This document shows, piece after piece, positions 21,755 through 33,824 of a stretch of DNA of 64,000 nt. Below the pieces are notes generated by a model that had not been told where the DNA came from, made no database searches, and worked only from the letters and a program-made list of their open reading frames with translations. Position 1 is the stretch's first letter; every line of letters starts with the position of its first letter. Position numbers and translations under genes: made by a program. Source of the DNA: Gremmenia infestans (Eukaryota > Ascomycota > Leotiomycetes > Helotiales > Hamatocanthoscyphaceae); the NCBI GenBank assembly GCA_032629725.1, contig JAFEVB010000010.1:310001-374000 (forward strand), written 5' to 3'.

Positions 21755-23848
21755 TTAACGCCAGATCAGGCTGAAGAAGCCTGCCACCCACACCCGCGTA
21801 CGGCCGAACACACCCTGAAAGTTCTCAGTCGAATCGATGGTGTAAGTACGCGGGTGGAAGGTGACTAGATCCCATAGATGCACCCCGAGATCATACAGAT
21901 CATCTGCGAGATCCTGAATCTTTCCATTACCAGTTGTAGGAAGAAAGGGTTGAGCAGACTTTCCTGGGGAAGATTTAGGAGTTCTCGAAGAATTGACACA
22001 ATGACTCGAGGTGTTGGACGATTGGTCAGAAGACTGACCACAAGATGACCGTGAAGAAGTACCATTGGAAGAATTGGGAGATGCGCCCGAAGATGAAGCC
22101 GATGGATTAGATGTTACTATAGAAGTGACAGGACTGTTGGGGGCTTGCGTCAAGTCGACCGGATGAACAATATCCGTCGAGCTGAGAAGATGAAAGTGCC
22201 CCGCACCATATATCGCACCGAACAGGATAAACCAGAAAACAGCCTTCCAGAAATTCTTCTTTATAAGACTGAAGAGATACTCCTTGTTCTCCAATCGTGC
22301 TGCTTGGATGGGTTGGATCTGGTAAGCGGACACTTGGAGGTCACCTTGCGGATGTTCAAGAATCAAGGGACTTGAAATAGGTGCTGGAACAAATATTCCT
22401 TTCTTGACCATTTGCATTACAAGACTCTCGTCGTTCTCATCGCTATCATCGTCATCCTCGCGATCTTCGCTACTCGTATCGTCGCTGTCTTCATCGTCGC
22501 TGTACTCATCGTCGCTACTCGTATCGTCGCTGCCGATGTCTTGCACCTTCTGGGGTGGGACAAGTTGAAGGAGGTCTTGCATCGAAGAGTTTCGGCGGAC
22601 AGAAGATATAGCCAACTTCTGCTTGCCCTTGTATAGATGCTTCTTGCCACCTCTCTTTGTCGGCTTGAGTTTGGGGAAACGTCCAGGAAGTGATGCGATT
22701 CGAACCAAAGCGCTGGTGTTGAGCTCATACTTCTTGCCGTGCTTTTTGTGCCACTCGGACAAAGGAGTCATCGCAGTGTCCTTGTACTCAAGTCTGGGCA
22801 AGGTAATCATCGGCTTCATCTTAGAACGTTGGTCGACCTCGCAGTACTCAAGTGAGATGTCGGGTCGGAGAGGGGGCTTGGGTCTCTGAACCCAGATCTT
22901 GCCATGCTCTTTATACCATTGAGTGATCGGGGGGATATAGAAATCCATATCAAATGAGCGATCCGAGGCTGATGGTGTCGACTGGGAGGCCACTGGCTGA
23001 ATAGAGGCGTCTGCCTGAGTCGAGGCCTTATATGTTGCAATTACCAGATCTACCTTAGTGAGCCTACTAGTAACATCGTCAATTTTCTCACACAATGTCT
23101 TGACAACCATTTTCAGAGCGTCGGTGGTCTTCTGGCATTCCTCGTTCTCCTGCAGCACAGCCGGTGCTGGTGTTCTGATAGGGGCTGGTGCTGGAATAGG
23201 AGTCTTGGAAATCAGTGACTTAGCATTGGAGGAGCCACTCTTGCTCACACCAGCTTGCGATGAAGAAAATGATGAAGCAGCAGCTACCGTATTGCCGGTC
23301 TGGGGAGATGCTGTTGCCCATCGACTAGCTCCCATACCACCCGAAGGCTTCGGCTTCGGCTTGGGCGTCGAACTAAGAGAGGGAGAAGGAGATATGGCTT
23401 TCTTCCGCCTCTTCTGTGCACTAGCATCAACATCATTTGCGTATCTACTAGCCGCAAGTCCAGTAGCTTGCGCTCTCTTGAGTGAACGAGCTGGGCGTGC
23501 CATTGTAGGTGTTGTAGGTGCATCCAGAGCGTCGGAGCCGTGAGAACCGTGTTTTGGTGAAGGAGGCAATGTAGAAACTTTGGGGGTAGCGAAGCGGGGC
23601 TTGGGGTTTGAAGGAAGAGATCCAGATCTGGACGAGGGCTTTGCGAGTGAAGACGGAGAAGGCGAACGAGAGGATCCAGGGGTAGACTTGGAGTTAAGCT
23701 TTGGGAGTGAAGAAGATACACGAGGGGTTTTCTTTGGTGTAGATGGGACCTGTACGGACTGTGAGTTGAGTTGAATAGGTGGGATCGGGTTTGGGTTTAC
23801 CGGTGTGCTCGAGGTGGTATTGGTACCGGCTCCTGATGGTTCCGCCAT
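21755..23848 (-). CDS. Large disordered protein with coiled coil and one C-terminal TM helix (family member A)
   Basis: 697 residues from the ATG at 23848 (MAEPSGAGTNTTSS). An upstream in-frame ATG at 24037 would add 63 residues of Arg/Phe-rich, non-typical sequence. The first 270 residues are Ser/Pro/Lys-rich. A short coiled coil follows (ALKMVVKTLCEKIDDVTSRL). Two related segments, IPPITQWYKEHGKIWV and MTPLSEWHKKHGKKYEL, form an internal repeat with core W-x-K-x-H-G-K. After an acidic run (DDTSSDDEYSDDEDSDD) comes one TM helix (FWKAVFWFILFGAIYGAGHF, about residues 533-555). Next is a Ser-rich linker and a C-terminal hydrophobic tail ending WVAGFFSLIWR. No catalytic motif. Its layout matches three other genes in the window. 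Membrane location is inferred; ER or nuclear envelope is plausible. Confidence 0.78.
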   Translation of the reverse strand: MAEPSGAGTNTTSSTPVNPNPIPPIQLNSQSVQVPSTPKKTPRVSSSLPKLNSKSTPGSSRSPSPSSLAKPSSRSGSLPSNPKPRFATPKVSTLPPSPKHGSHGSDALDAPTTPTMARPARSLKRAQATGLAASRYANDVDASAQKRRKKAISPSPSLSSTPKPKPKPSGGMGASRWATASPQTGNTVAAASSFSSSQAGVSKSGSSNAKSLISKTPIPAPAPIRTPAPAVLQENEECQKTTDALKMVVKTLCEKIDDVTSRLTKVDLVIATYKASTQADASIQPVASQSTPSASDRSFDMDFYIPPITQWYKEHGKIWVQRPKPPLRPDISLEYCEVDQRSKMKPMITLPRLEYKDTAMTPLSEWHKKHGKKYELNTSALVRIASLPGRFPKLKPTKRGGKKHLYKGKQKLAISSVRRNSSMQDLLQLVPPQKVQDIGSDDTSSDDEYSDDEDSDDTSSEDREDDDDSDENDESLVMQMVKKGIFVPAPISSPLILEHPQGDLQVSAYQIQPIQAARLENKEYLFSLIKKNFWKAVFWFILFGAIYGAGHFHLLSSTDIVHPVDLTQAPNSPVTSIVTSNPSASSSGASPNSSNGTSSRSSCGQSSDQSSNTSSHCVNSSRTPKSSPGKSAQPFLPTTGNGKIQDLADDLYDLGVHLWDLVTFHPRTYTIDSTENFQGVFGRTRVWVAGFFSLIWR

Positions 23849-25556
23849 GGCTAAAGACGGGCCGGCCTGCTCCAGGGTTATCGCTACGATCCGTGAGAGC
23901 GTCAAGAAAAATGTGGTGTATGGAGTATCGAAAAAAAAGCGAAAAGCAACGAACCGCAAGTTGGCAGTTCGCTTGAAAAGGGGTAAAGGTACACGAGAGC
24001 GAGTATGCAGTCCAGGGAGTGCAAAAGCGCAAAGCAAGAGGTTCGTTGTCGTTCAAGAATATTGAAAGCAAATTCCTTGTGGTCAAAGGTTTTCATGCTC
24101 GTTATTGGGAAGGAAAGTTCGCACAGAGTCAATTGAGAGTTGAAGCTGCGCGGAGACATCCATGACCGCCGCGATAAGCGAAGGCTGTCAGAAAGAGGGT
24201 GAATGTGCGGGGTTGGGCAGAGTCAACCGGTGCGCGAACGAGTGGATGTATGAATGCTGGTGAGGGTCTGGGAAGATAATAGAGGTGGGTAGCGATATTT
24301 AAGGGAAGAAAGATGGGCGAGTACTTGTGGATTGGAGGGGCGTCAGCGGGAATTCTGTATCGCAACTCAACCGCTGGAAAAAACATCTGCTCACCCCATA
24401 ACATACGAAGATAAGCAAACAAAAGAATACAATAAAACCCTGTAACCCCCTATACGCATGAACAAAAAACCTGAAGCCTTAGCCCAGTCCCAAAGTACAA
24501 GGCAAATTAACACCAACACCCCTTCATATAACTACTAACTACATAAAACTATGTCGGTTATGTATATGCATTCTTGTAGTCAGCAGATATCTATCTCCCA
24601 ATGGCACTAATTCGACGAATGAACAGCCAAAAACGGAAGAAAAGAGCAGAAAAGGGAGACAATCACGTGATGGAACGATGTGCTAGAAACACTTCTCAAC
24701 GGCAACGATTCAAAGGCAAGAGAAGCATCAAGGCAGGCTAATTATTATAGGGAGTGGGATTTGATGTACAAGTCAACTAGTCCGCAATCATGATCACAGG
24801 GTTTTACTATTCAGCGGACTTCGACTTACTTACTCAAGTCTGGCCCTATGTTATATGTACTATGTATTCATTCATACCTAATGCAGCATTTTCGCAGAAT
24901 TGATTCCAGTCATCCATATAAAAGCCCTCTCCTCCATCCATCTCAGACTTGCAGTCCAGTCCATCCCTCGAAGCCTCACTAACCCACGCCACCACGATGC
25001 AGTATGTATTTAAACCATTAGCTAAAGAGCTCACGTCCACGTCTTCCTACCATGTACCTATTCTGTTAGATGTTGGATGGTGGATACTATCTGCAAGCTT
25101 CAGCTATTCTCCTCTATAGTATGCAAGAATGGAAGGTAAGCGCAGCTAGCAGTGAGAAGAGCTCTCGACCGCATTAATATCATCCTTAGAGCATCCATTG
25201 GATTGATAATTGATAACTATACATAGACTTAGGAATCAAACAGCTGTTTTAATTGATCGCTTTGGATCAAAACATGCATACATACAGATAAAGAAACAAC
25301 CAAACTACCTAGTACCCTAGGCAGACACCCGCCATACCTAATACCCATCCATCCTTCCTTCCCTTTCCTTTTCCATTTATTCCTTCCTTCTCAAGCGCAT
25401 CAATCCCAACTCCTTCCTTCCTTCCTTCCTTCCTTCCTTCCTCCTCACCTGAAATCTCCCTATCTCCCCACCAATCCCCATTCCACACGCCCTCAATTTC
25501 GCCTCCCCCAACCCCGCCTCCCCCCCCCCTTCCCTTCCCTTCCATCCCAATCCTCC
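23849..25556. other. Intergenic spacer with CT-rich and CCTT microsatellite sequence
   Basis: 1.7 kb. The promoter of the 697-residue protein gene occupies the low-coordinate side. A CACGTG-containing palindrome (ATCACGTGAT) lies near 24664. From about 25350 the plus strand is extremely pyrimidine-rich. Confidence 0.45.
25409..25442. repeat. (CCTT)n microsatellite in a polypyrimidine tract
   Basis: Tandem ttcc units repeat about eight times, within roughly 200 bp of nearly pure C/T on plus. It lies just beyond the 3' end of the small tail-anchored protein gene. Confidence 0.85.
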
Positions 25557-25909
25557 CTAGCTATCCCAATAGTGTAAAATCCCCGTAAAAAGCACCGTGA
25601 TCGATATCAGAACAACGATGTCGCCTCTCGGTCTGGGTTGACTGGAAGGGCACTTGAAGCCGCAACCGCAACCGCCGTAGGCGGGTTTCGAATTTTTGAT
25701 CCACGATCAGATGTGCTGCTCCCCCGCAAGGGTCTGAATGGCGTATTAATTTGATTTTGTCCTTCTCCTTGTCCTTGTCCTTCAATAGATTTTATTAATC
25801 GTGATGGTGATGGTGAGACCGGCATCCTAGGTTTCATCTTCCGCTTCGAGATCGGAATTGTAATCGAGCGCTTTAGTGCTGCGGGTGAGGTGATGGATCG
25901 TGAGAGCAT
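25557..25909 (-). CDS. Small tail-anchored, Cys-rich protein (one-base frameshift in the given sequence)
   Basis: Start ATG at 25909 (MLSRSITSPAALKRSITIPI), a basic, Ser/Pro-rich N-terminus with a GQGQGEGQ run. The frame as given ends with EATSLF. Adding one A to the A-run at 25693-25697 (minus-strand As) instead gives a compact Cys motif AYGGCGCGFKCPSSQ. That is followed by PRPRGDIVVLISITVLFTGI and HYWDS, ending at TAG 25557-25559. So the restored end is Cys-knuckle-like plus a single C-terminal TM helix. The quality of the downstream frame is strong evidence that it is the real one. It is either a homopolymer sequencing error or a frameshift allele. Family unknown; a tail-anchored membrane protein is inferred. 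Confidence 0.6.
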
Positions 25910-26714
25910 TTCTTTTGTAGTTTGATTTGAAGAGAGTATGCGCTGGTGTATGTTAGGTAGGTAAGAATGATGGTAATGTAATGCAATAAATGATTGAGAG
26001 ATTATTAGGTAGTGGCGTGAGTGATTTTGGAGGTTGTTCTCTGTCATAAATGTCGAGTAGAAAAAGATTGTATTATTATTAGTTATAGTGTGGCATGTAA
26101 AAGTAAAACCCCCCTAGAAAAAAGGTACGTACGTCATATGAATTAAACATTTGGATTAACTAAGTTAGGAAAGATAATATGATATAATGGATTATGAAGC
26201 GGAGTTTAAGGATAGTTCGTTTGGTTCTAGTGATTAGTCTGCCTATTGTATCTAGGACCTAGGGTTTAGGAGAGTAACGTAGGGAAAATAATTTCTTTTT
26301 GAAACTTTGGACTGATTTTCATAGCTATCTGTGAAAATGGAAAGGTTTCATGTTAGTAGGCGGTTAGTGAGATTAGTAAATTGAATGCAATTCTATTTGG
26401 AGGATTAGGACATGGCAGGACCTGTAAGGATACGGCGTGGAGCTCTGAGGAGGGAATAAGGTAACGAAGCGAAGCGAGCAGAAAGGGAACTGCAGATGGT
26501 TATGAGAGCTGATAGATGTACTATGCATTGATATCTAGCATAGCCTATATCTATCTTTGTATGCTTTTGTAGAATTCATGCCATCAATGTAAGATTCATC
26601 CATGTACAAACCATCCATGTTCTGTCCAGCCATGCAAAAACCCTCCATATATCTCAGACTCCCCAACCCTTGATTGACACCATAACGCCGTATGTACACA
26701 TGCAAAGAGTTAGT
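25910..26714. other. Intergenic spacer
   Basis: 800 bp between two minus-strand genes. AT-rich, no gene supported. Confidence 0.4.
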
Positions 26715-28610
26715 TCAGATCCTGAGCGTATACTTCAAATACACGCCTTCCGCCTTCGTCGCTGCATGGCCATTGAAATTTACTGGTGGCGTTTGAGAGA
26801 CCGGATTACCCGCTTTGTCGGCAAGTTCGAAGTCGAACATAGCGAGGAAGAAGGCTGTAATTACGTTTTGCTCAAGTTTCGCAAATCTCATGCCCACTAG
26901 CCATCCAATCCAGTTAGATATAATGTAGATCAAGATATAGAAGAGCAGAATAAGTCAAGTGACTTACAACAAGGATGTCTCGCCACTCCCCAACCAACCC
27001 AAGCATACGGAGCTTTCTTATCCTCCTCCCTGCCCTCCTCATACCTAGACGGATCCCACTTTTCCGGCTCCGAATAGATCTCCGGATTCAGATGATTGTC
27101 GCCCAAATGATAAGCTACAAACGCACCAGGCGGGATCACTTCTCCATTTCCCAAACTCAGCTCTCTGCCACTAATATTCTTCCTGAACGCACTGCCTAGC
27201 AATTGGAGCCGAATGGTTTCTTTGAGACAGAGATCGATGGATGGGAAGCTGGATTCCCATGCCTCGAGGGTAAGGGTGCTGAGTTGGTCGATTAAAGGCG
27301 CGGATGGATCAGCGTGGGTGGAATGTTTGGCGGCGGCTGCTGTGATTTCGGCACGTACGCGGGACATCCATTCGGGGGATTGCGCGAGGTAGGAGAGCAC
27401 CCAGGCTAGATTGGTGCCGCTGTTTAGTAGGCCTGCGAAGAGGGCGCTCACAATGAACTATTTTCACTTTAATGCCAGCTTCCACGGAATAGTTTTACTG
27501 GGGTAGTGCACGGGGCAACACACTTCAATGATACCTTTGACATCATCTCCTTCATCAATCAAAAACTGCAACGGATCATCCTCCCTCATCCCAGTCTTAT
27601 TCCTGTGCTCCACAATTTTAGTAATAACCATATACAACTTACCACCTGCAATGGTTCTTTTTATAACAGATGGGCTTGGGAACCACGGGAATAGCATCGT
27701 TGCAGCGGTCGCGCTCCCTTCTATCGTTTCGTAGAGCTGAAGCGTTTTCTCGAGGAGCACGGGATCATTGGCGATGTCACTGCAGCCAACGGTGCGCATG
27801 GTCATTTGGTAGACGAGGCGGTAGAAGGATTCAAAGGGGTCGGTAACACCTGTGGGGAACTGGGCGAGGGTGTCGAGGAAGGTACGGACATCTCGCATCA
27901 GGTAAGGAAGGCCTGGGAAAGATTAGCACATGGTAAGTCAAGGTCTTTGGGGTGTGGGTGTACCTTTCTTGATGACCTCCACTTTCATCAATTTAGTTAT
28001 ACGGCGTTGGAAGTAGCCTCCAGAACCACCGAAATCGTTCTCGTTTGTCGGTCTGTCTGTCTTGAGACTAGTCGGGCTTGATCCAAATAGGATTGCGTAT
28101 CTGAATTTACGCACGTTAGTGTCTCTTTCCTTAATCTCTTTTTATAATCTTGAACACCACGTCATCCTCCTTCTCATCCTCCAACTTTGTTTGGGTAAAC
28201 GTCACGAGACGTTGTACTGCAATGGCCCCCAAATAATCATCCACCTGAAATGAAAGAAAGAAATAACACCACACTTACCCCTCATGCATACTCAACTCCC
28301 TACTCTCAAAAAAGACCTTCCGGCCCTCCGCACCAGTCAGTCCAACGATAGGATGCTTGCCCAAGAAAAACCGAAAGTTGCCGGTCTTGGCCGTATCCCT
28401 GGAAAGCCTGAAGTAATCCCATCTCCGCGTGAAAAAGTGTAGGGCACCGACGATGGGGAAGTTCGAGATGGTGGACGGGGAAGGAGAATTTCGGGGGAAG
28501 GTGAAGGAGGGTGCGAGGAAGGTGTAGAGGAAACAGAGGGCGGGGAGCAGGAGGAGGGAGGCGATGGTGGGAAGCGAGAGGCCTAGGATGAGGCTGTCAT
28601 GGGATGGCAT
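26715..28610 (-). CDS. Microsomal cytochrome P450 (5 exons)
   Basis: Exon 1 encodes an N-terminal membrane anchor (LPTIASLLLLPALCFLYTFL) followed by FPIVGALHFFTRRWDYF. Exon 2 joins as GYAILFGSSPTS. Later exons give the I-helix FIVSALFAGLLNSGTNLAWVL (AGxxxSGT oxygen-binding motif) and the K-helix ExxR (KETIRLQ). The PERF-like segment is PEKWDPSRYEEG. The heme-binding region, split by the last intron, reads WVGWGVARHPCLGMRFAKLE, with the thiolate Cys in HPCLG. In this P450 the usual F of FxxGxxxC is Trp. The protein is about 530 residues, normal for the class. It monooxygenates a lipophilic substrate at the ER with a P450 reductase. The CYP family and substrate are not assignable, and no biosynthetic core gene is adjacent. 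Confidence 0.88.
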
Positions 28611-29781
28611 TTTGGGATTAGGTTGAGGTTTTAATTCAAGACATGTAGGATGAACTGAGGAAGACAGAAAGAAGAGGAGAGAGGTGACGAGAAAGAGATG
28701 ACGAGAGGATTGAATGTGATGAACGAAGTAAAGTCAGACGTACCGATACGGTAACGTGACTCGGACTGGACTGGACTCGGATAGCAGCGTCCCGCAGCAC
28801 GTAGCGTATGGCACGGCATCTCTCGATGAACCCAGCCAATCAGGAGGTGGCGTTTCAAGTCCAAATAGATAACCTTCTCTAATTAGTAATCATCATCATA
28901 TATACTACAGTATAGTATCGATATATAAGGTATTACATCCGATTTACATTGATTCGTCTCTTACATGGAGAGGTAGAGAAACATATATACTTCGTACCAA
29001 ATACAATATTTTATGGCCTCGAGGAGATATAGATAGAGGCGTTACTTTAGTTCTAGCGGGATAATGTGTTTTATTTATCGAGTGCCTCCCTATCTAGTAT
29101 GTGGGATAGGGCTTTATCGTGCTTTGGCTGGTAAGGTAGACCCCAATTCAAAATCACAATCACCTTATGCTGCAATATACCCCCCCCATAGCTAATATTT
29201 TGTTCTCCTCACATACAATACTCCCCATGAACGCACCCGTCTAAAATAAAAACAACCCGCTTATACCTAGGTAGCTAGGTACCTTACATATAGGTACCCC
29301 TTTCCCCAAATCAATCCCCAAACGACCTTTGATGCCCGTGATACCCATGCATTGTAACCCCCGCGATCTTCTACTATGATGAGTATCCCAGGGGTGATCA
29401 GCACAGGCTGCGGGAGATAGCCCAGAGAATGCGGGGTGACCCACCACCAGGACAAGGGTGATGTACCGATTGGATGGGAATAGAAGTACCGTAGCACAAT
29501 CAGTAAACCACAACATCTTTACTGTACGTACATTCTATGCTACAATCCTGGATTATTACCTACAGTAGGAGGCTATTTATCGTGATAGGAGTAGAAGATA
29601 TGGATACGAGTATAACTCAATCACTTCGTTAGTCCGTCAGGAAAGAGTACAACGTCTTTTACTCCACGCAAAGACGGAACACGATTATGATCGAAACTGT
29701 AAATCAAGGAAAATTTTATTTATTTCTACAGATCGCCCTTTTCATGTACGTGCATGTATGTTTAGTACCCCTCTCATCAAT
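28611..29781. other. Intergenic spacer
   Basis: 1.2 kb of P450 promoter and NCL1 3' flank. A locally self-similar stretch of GGTAC/CTAGGTA words lies near 29265-29300. No gene supported. Confidence 0.4.
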
Positions 29782-32700
29782 TTATGGAAGAGCACCCACT
29801 TGGCCCTCAATATCGCCACCCTCCGTGTCCTCACCCTTGAGAATCCGCTCAGCTTTAACATCCAACTCCGCGCCTGTCTTCGGTGCAGCAGCAATAGTAT
29901 CGTAAGGACCAGGTTTTATGTTGGCCTCCACAGCATCCGTCTTAACAGGCGCAGCGCCCTCTATCGATCCCACAATTCCCCCTACCCCCTTAATAACGCC
30001 ATCCATCGCATCATCATCCTCTACTTCGACTTCCGGCAGCGGCGCAGGGTCAGCTTTCTTGCCCGGGTTGTGGTTATTGACTAACGGCGTGGTGTCGTTG
30101 AAAATCCGTAGTAACATTGCAGTACGGTCTTCCTTCGCTAGCATGAGGTTAAGAGAATGCAGACTGCGCCAGAGCGGGATGACCTGGCGCTCAGTAAAGC
30201 CATCAGCTTCCTCGCTCGGCTCGATTCTCAGCACGCAGCAACCCATGCCGATATTGTTGACGCGCTCGCCAATCTCGCCCAAGTCCTTCCACGCTCCGTC
30301 TGAGAGTTTAGGGAACATCTCAATAAGCAATTTGCGTAGCGTTTCTTTTTTGTAAAGACGAACGACACGCTCCGAGCCGACGTAGCCCTCGAGGATAGGC
30401 ATTCCTTCGGATTGGATACGCCATTTACAAACTCCGTCACCTTGGACGTCTTGCTTCATGAACATACGCACACCGCCGTGTATGAATTTTATACCCTTAC
30501 CTTCATTCTCGGTCATAATGTCGCGGATGAGAGCGGAAGTGTAGTAAATTGTCTTGGCGGGCTCGCCTTGCGCATTGCGTACCATGAAGCGATCCCGTGG
30601 GAAACGAGGGGAAAGTTTGTAGAATGACTCGATGGATTGGACTTCATCGTGAGTGCCGGAGATGTATTTGAAGGGTTCTTCGAATTGTTGGTTGTTGCGA
30701 TTTTTGTTGGGATTGGCGCGGAAAGGAGTTTTGTCATCGCGAAGGTCGCCGGGACGGGTATTGAGGTCCAATTCGGCGCCTGGCGGTGGTGGGTAGTGGA
30801 CTTGTCGGTCTTGGAAACCTGCTGAGGCAGGCTCCTCGAGGTCTTCCTTGGTTTTGAGCTTCTTGGTCCGGGATACGGCATCAAACTGTAAAGCCGTGGG
30901 TAAGCAAAGGTCTACAGGTTTTGAGACATTTTGGGATTGAGCTACCTCTTCCTCGTCATCCTCAGCACTGCGCTTTGTTCCACTTACGGTAGCATCTGGT
31001 GCGGGATTCTCCTGGTTTTGTCGTGCAACGGGTGTAACCTCTGTAGTGACTTCTGGGGGTCCAGTGAGGGCATCGGCTGCTTCAATCTTAGGAGCCACAC
31101 TTCCTCCATCAACAGGAGCAGGCATTGACTCGATCTCATCAACGATAGCGGTGATGATCGGCTTCGCATCGGAGGTCTTCTTTGGGTCCGATTCGGGCTT
31201 GGCTCTAAATTCCGCTTTCTTTTCTAAGATCGCAATGAAAAACCCACCGGTATCTTGCATGTGTCCTATCAACAGATTAGCCTTACTTGAGATCTACAAA
31301 GGTCCGAGATGTCCCAGGAGCTGGGAAACATTAATGAGCTGATGGCTTACCATATACCCGCATACATCTCTCAAATGGTATTTCCTCCTCTCCAGATCCA
31401 ACCTTAGGTGCAAACATTCCTGGGGAAAGCTTTTCGGTAGCCATTGTGGAGCCATATTTCTTATCATATTCTTCGACTTCCTCCATTGTAGACCATGTAT
31501 CGCCAACCTTGTCCATGATGCTCCATTTCTTCAATCCAGGCGTTCGTTTCAAAAGGGGTAGTTGGTCATCGCTTGGTACCAATTGAACCATCTTAAGTCC
31601 ACCACATCTCTCAATAGCGGATGCAATAACAGCTTCGTTCTCCACAGGGTTCATACTGCAGGTTGAATAAACCACACGACCACCAACCTTGAGCATCTGG
31701 AGAGCTCTAACAAGGATTCGGACTTGAGTAATGTGCAGTCCAAGGGCATTTCCTGGTTGCCAGTCTTTCCACAAATTGACGTTCTTCCTCATGGTTCCAT
31801 CTCCTGAACATGGTACATCTGCCAATATCCGGTCAAACTTGAGGTATCGATTGGTAGCGGGGTTCTCCGGGGTAGGTGGTAACTTGATGGAAGGATACAT
31901 CGTTGCATCGTGGTTGGTTACAATCAAGTTCGGGGAGGATAATCGTTTCAGCTGGTGGATCAACATATGACTGCGCTTATAATCCGAGTCGTTCGCAATG
32001 AGAAGGCCCGTAGCTCTTCCATAATCACTAGAATCGACCTCCAACTTCTCTGCGTCATCCAATGTAAGTTCTGGTCCAGGACTTATTTCTCGCCCATCTT
32101 CTTGAGCATGATCGCGTAGTGATTTATGGACTCGAGCCTCTTCCCCTCGGTGTACCATTTCCAACAATTGTGCCGCCTTGCTTCCTGGAGCTGCGCACAT
32201 ATCCAAGACAGTCATGCCAGGCTGTAGATCCATGACCAAAGGTGGGATCATACTAACAACCTCTTGTCTGCTAATATTTCCAACACTTGTTTCGGATACC
32301 AAAAATTTCTGGAAGGCTGCAAAAGGAGGGAACCGGCGCACGACGTTCTTTGGAGTCGTCATCCACCACGCAAGGTCATCTGGATACCAAGGGACTGGCT
32401 TCGGGGGCTCGACGAGGTTGCCATCGTGATGGGAGATGCTAGATATTTCTGGAATGTATCTATCTTGAAAAAGCTTCTGTACAGCGAGCGCATGGCCTTT
32501 AGATCCTGTAAATCGGAAGCTATTTGGCAGCTATGTAGGAAGGGTCAGCTTTACTTCTCGTTGGTTGAAAAACCACGAGTGAAATAATGACCTAGGAGCC
32601 GTGAGACATTTTCAAAGCAACTATAGGTACTCTGTAAAAAGTACAGACTCCTGAAACATCTTGGCAAGAAATATTTGGGTTCTTCGATAACTCACCTCAC

Positions 32701-32968
32701 GCTTATATGCATCCCAGAAAGCCTCCCTCTCCTCCTCGGGCAGTCCCAGAACATCGTTGTAATATTTCTCTAGACGGGGGTTCTGCTTGGGAACTTTGTC
32801 ATAGCTGACTCGATTGTCGTATGGAGCTCGATCCCCTCCTCTGCCCCCTCCTCTACCCCCACCGCCCCCGCGTTTGCCCCGAAATCCACCACCCTGGAGA
32901 TGTCAGAAAGCTGCCAAGGACAATTTGAGTTCAATTGATGTACTTACCCTTTTGCCTCCTCGAGCCAT
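29782..32968 (-). CDS. ncl1: tRNA (cytosine-5)-methyltransferase, NSUN2/Trm4 type (about 4 exons)
   Basis: Start MARGGKR at 32968, then an Arg/Gly-rich stretch (RGKRGGGGGRGGG), typical for this protein. SAM-dependent RNA m5C-methyltransferase motifs are all present: motif I VLDMCAAPGSKAAQLLE, motif IV DRILADVPCSGDGTMRKN with the PCS cysteine, and motif VI VYSTCSMNPVENEAVI with the TCS catalytic cysteine. The phrase RRFPPFAAFQKFLVSETSVGNISRQE and the end of the domain, MQDTGGFFIAILEKK, match Trm4/NSUN2. The C-terminal half (KYISGTHDEVQSIESFYKLS, RIQSEGMPILEGYVGSERVV) is the specific extension. The enzyme methylates cytosines in tRNAs in the nucleus and affects tRNA stability. The only clear housekeeping gene here. 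Confidence 0.95.
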
Positions 32969-33379
32969 GGTTATTGCAATTGATGAGTCGTTTGTGAAAA
33001 GGTGGTACTCGTTGCGATTCAAAACTTCCTGAATATTTGCGATTTTTCAAAGCTCAAGCTTACTTTCAAGAGTGGACCAGGATTCTCGGCAGCTAGGATA
33101 AACGTATTGCCGACCACACGTGATCATTGTTAACCTCCAGATATTCTTCTTCCTGTATTTCCATCTCATCTCTATATATCAATGGATACCGATACCTTTC
33201 CGTGTCTCTCTTACCATTGAAAGCCTAATCCATTTGCATGAAGCCTGTCTAGTCTATCTTGGGGTTGTTGTGGTCTGAACAGACCCCCGAATGGGAATCA
33301 TCTCCTTGTTTTACGGCCTTCCAGCAAAAGGACTGTCAATAATGAACCCCTTTGGCTCTTTATTTGGCTTCCCTAGCTG

Positions 33380-33475
33380 GACACAAAAAACGGTACTTAC
33401 TTTACTCACATCGAGCTTTAGTGTCCCACGCTACCTGGCACATTATAAAATGCACGCCGCTGTTTTTCTATCCAT
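33380..33475 (+). repeat. Diverged ~95-bp repeat, copy 1
   Basis: Aligns by eye, at roughly 70% identity, with 35553-35650. Shared blocks include GCTGGACA, CGG-ACTT, ATCCCACGCT/GTCCCACGCT and ATTATAAA. The two copies bracket the alpha/beta hydrolase gene at about 2.2 kb spacing. Confidence 0.55.
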
Positions 33476-33590
33476 CTCAAAACTCTTATCCATCTATATC
33501 CAGCGTAAGGAGGATCAAGCGTACCTTGCTTGGGATTGATGACCTTGTTATTCATATCACTTAGCGATCAATTGGATTCTATCTATTCCT

Positions 33591-33634
33591 GTTTTTGAAT
33601 CTGCCACTGGGTTTGAAACATTAAAACCAGTGCC
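33591..33634 (+). repeat. Short interspersed repeat copy R1 with internal inverted repeat
   Basis: Core TTTTGAATSTGCCACTGGGTTTGAAACATTAAAACCAGTG-like sequence; further copies occur at 34990-35054, 35053-35096 and 35248-35335. The arms CACTGG and CCAGTG can pair as a hairpin stem. Confidence 0.75.
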
Positions 33635-33824
33635 CCAGTGCCGGTCCACCACCCGAAAGCGCTCCTTCCCTCGTAGGTTGTATATCTTACCAATGTCCAT
33701 TACATTCCCTTTGCCCAACTCAAGCTTCCTCGTCTCCATCTTCATCCCCATACTCATCCCCATTTCAATATCCTTTTCCACAACTCGCTCCTCCGCTTAT
33801 TCAAACGCATACTGTATACCTACC

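Larger units (their letters stand above)
32969..33824. other. Intergenic region with repeat copies
   Basis: Shared promoter region of the NCL1 gene and the plus-strand hydrolase. It contains one copy of a diverged 95-bp repeat (33380-33475) and one copy of a 45-60-bp repeat (33591-33634), both also present on the other side of the hydrolase. Confidence 0.6.

Noticed and set aside
23902..24422. Minus-strand ORFs upstream of gene A
   Set aside because: Aromatic and Arg-rich translation of promoter/UTR DNA; no conserved pattern.
25309..25545. Gly/Lys/Glu-rich minus ORF
   Set aside because: Translation of the polypyrimidine/CCTT microsatellite.
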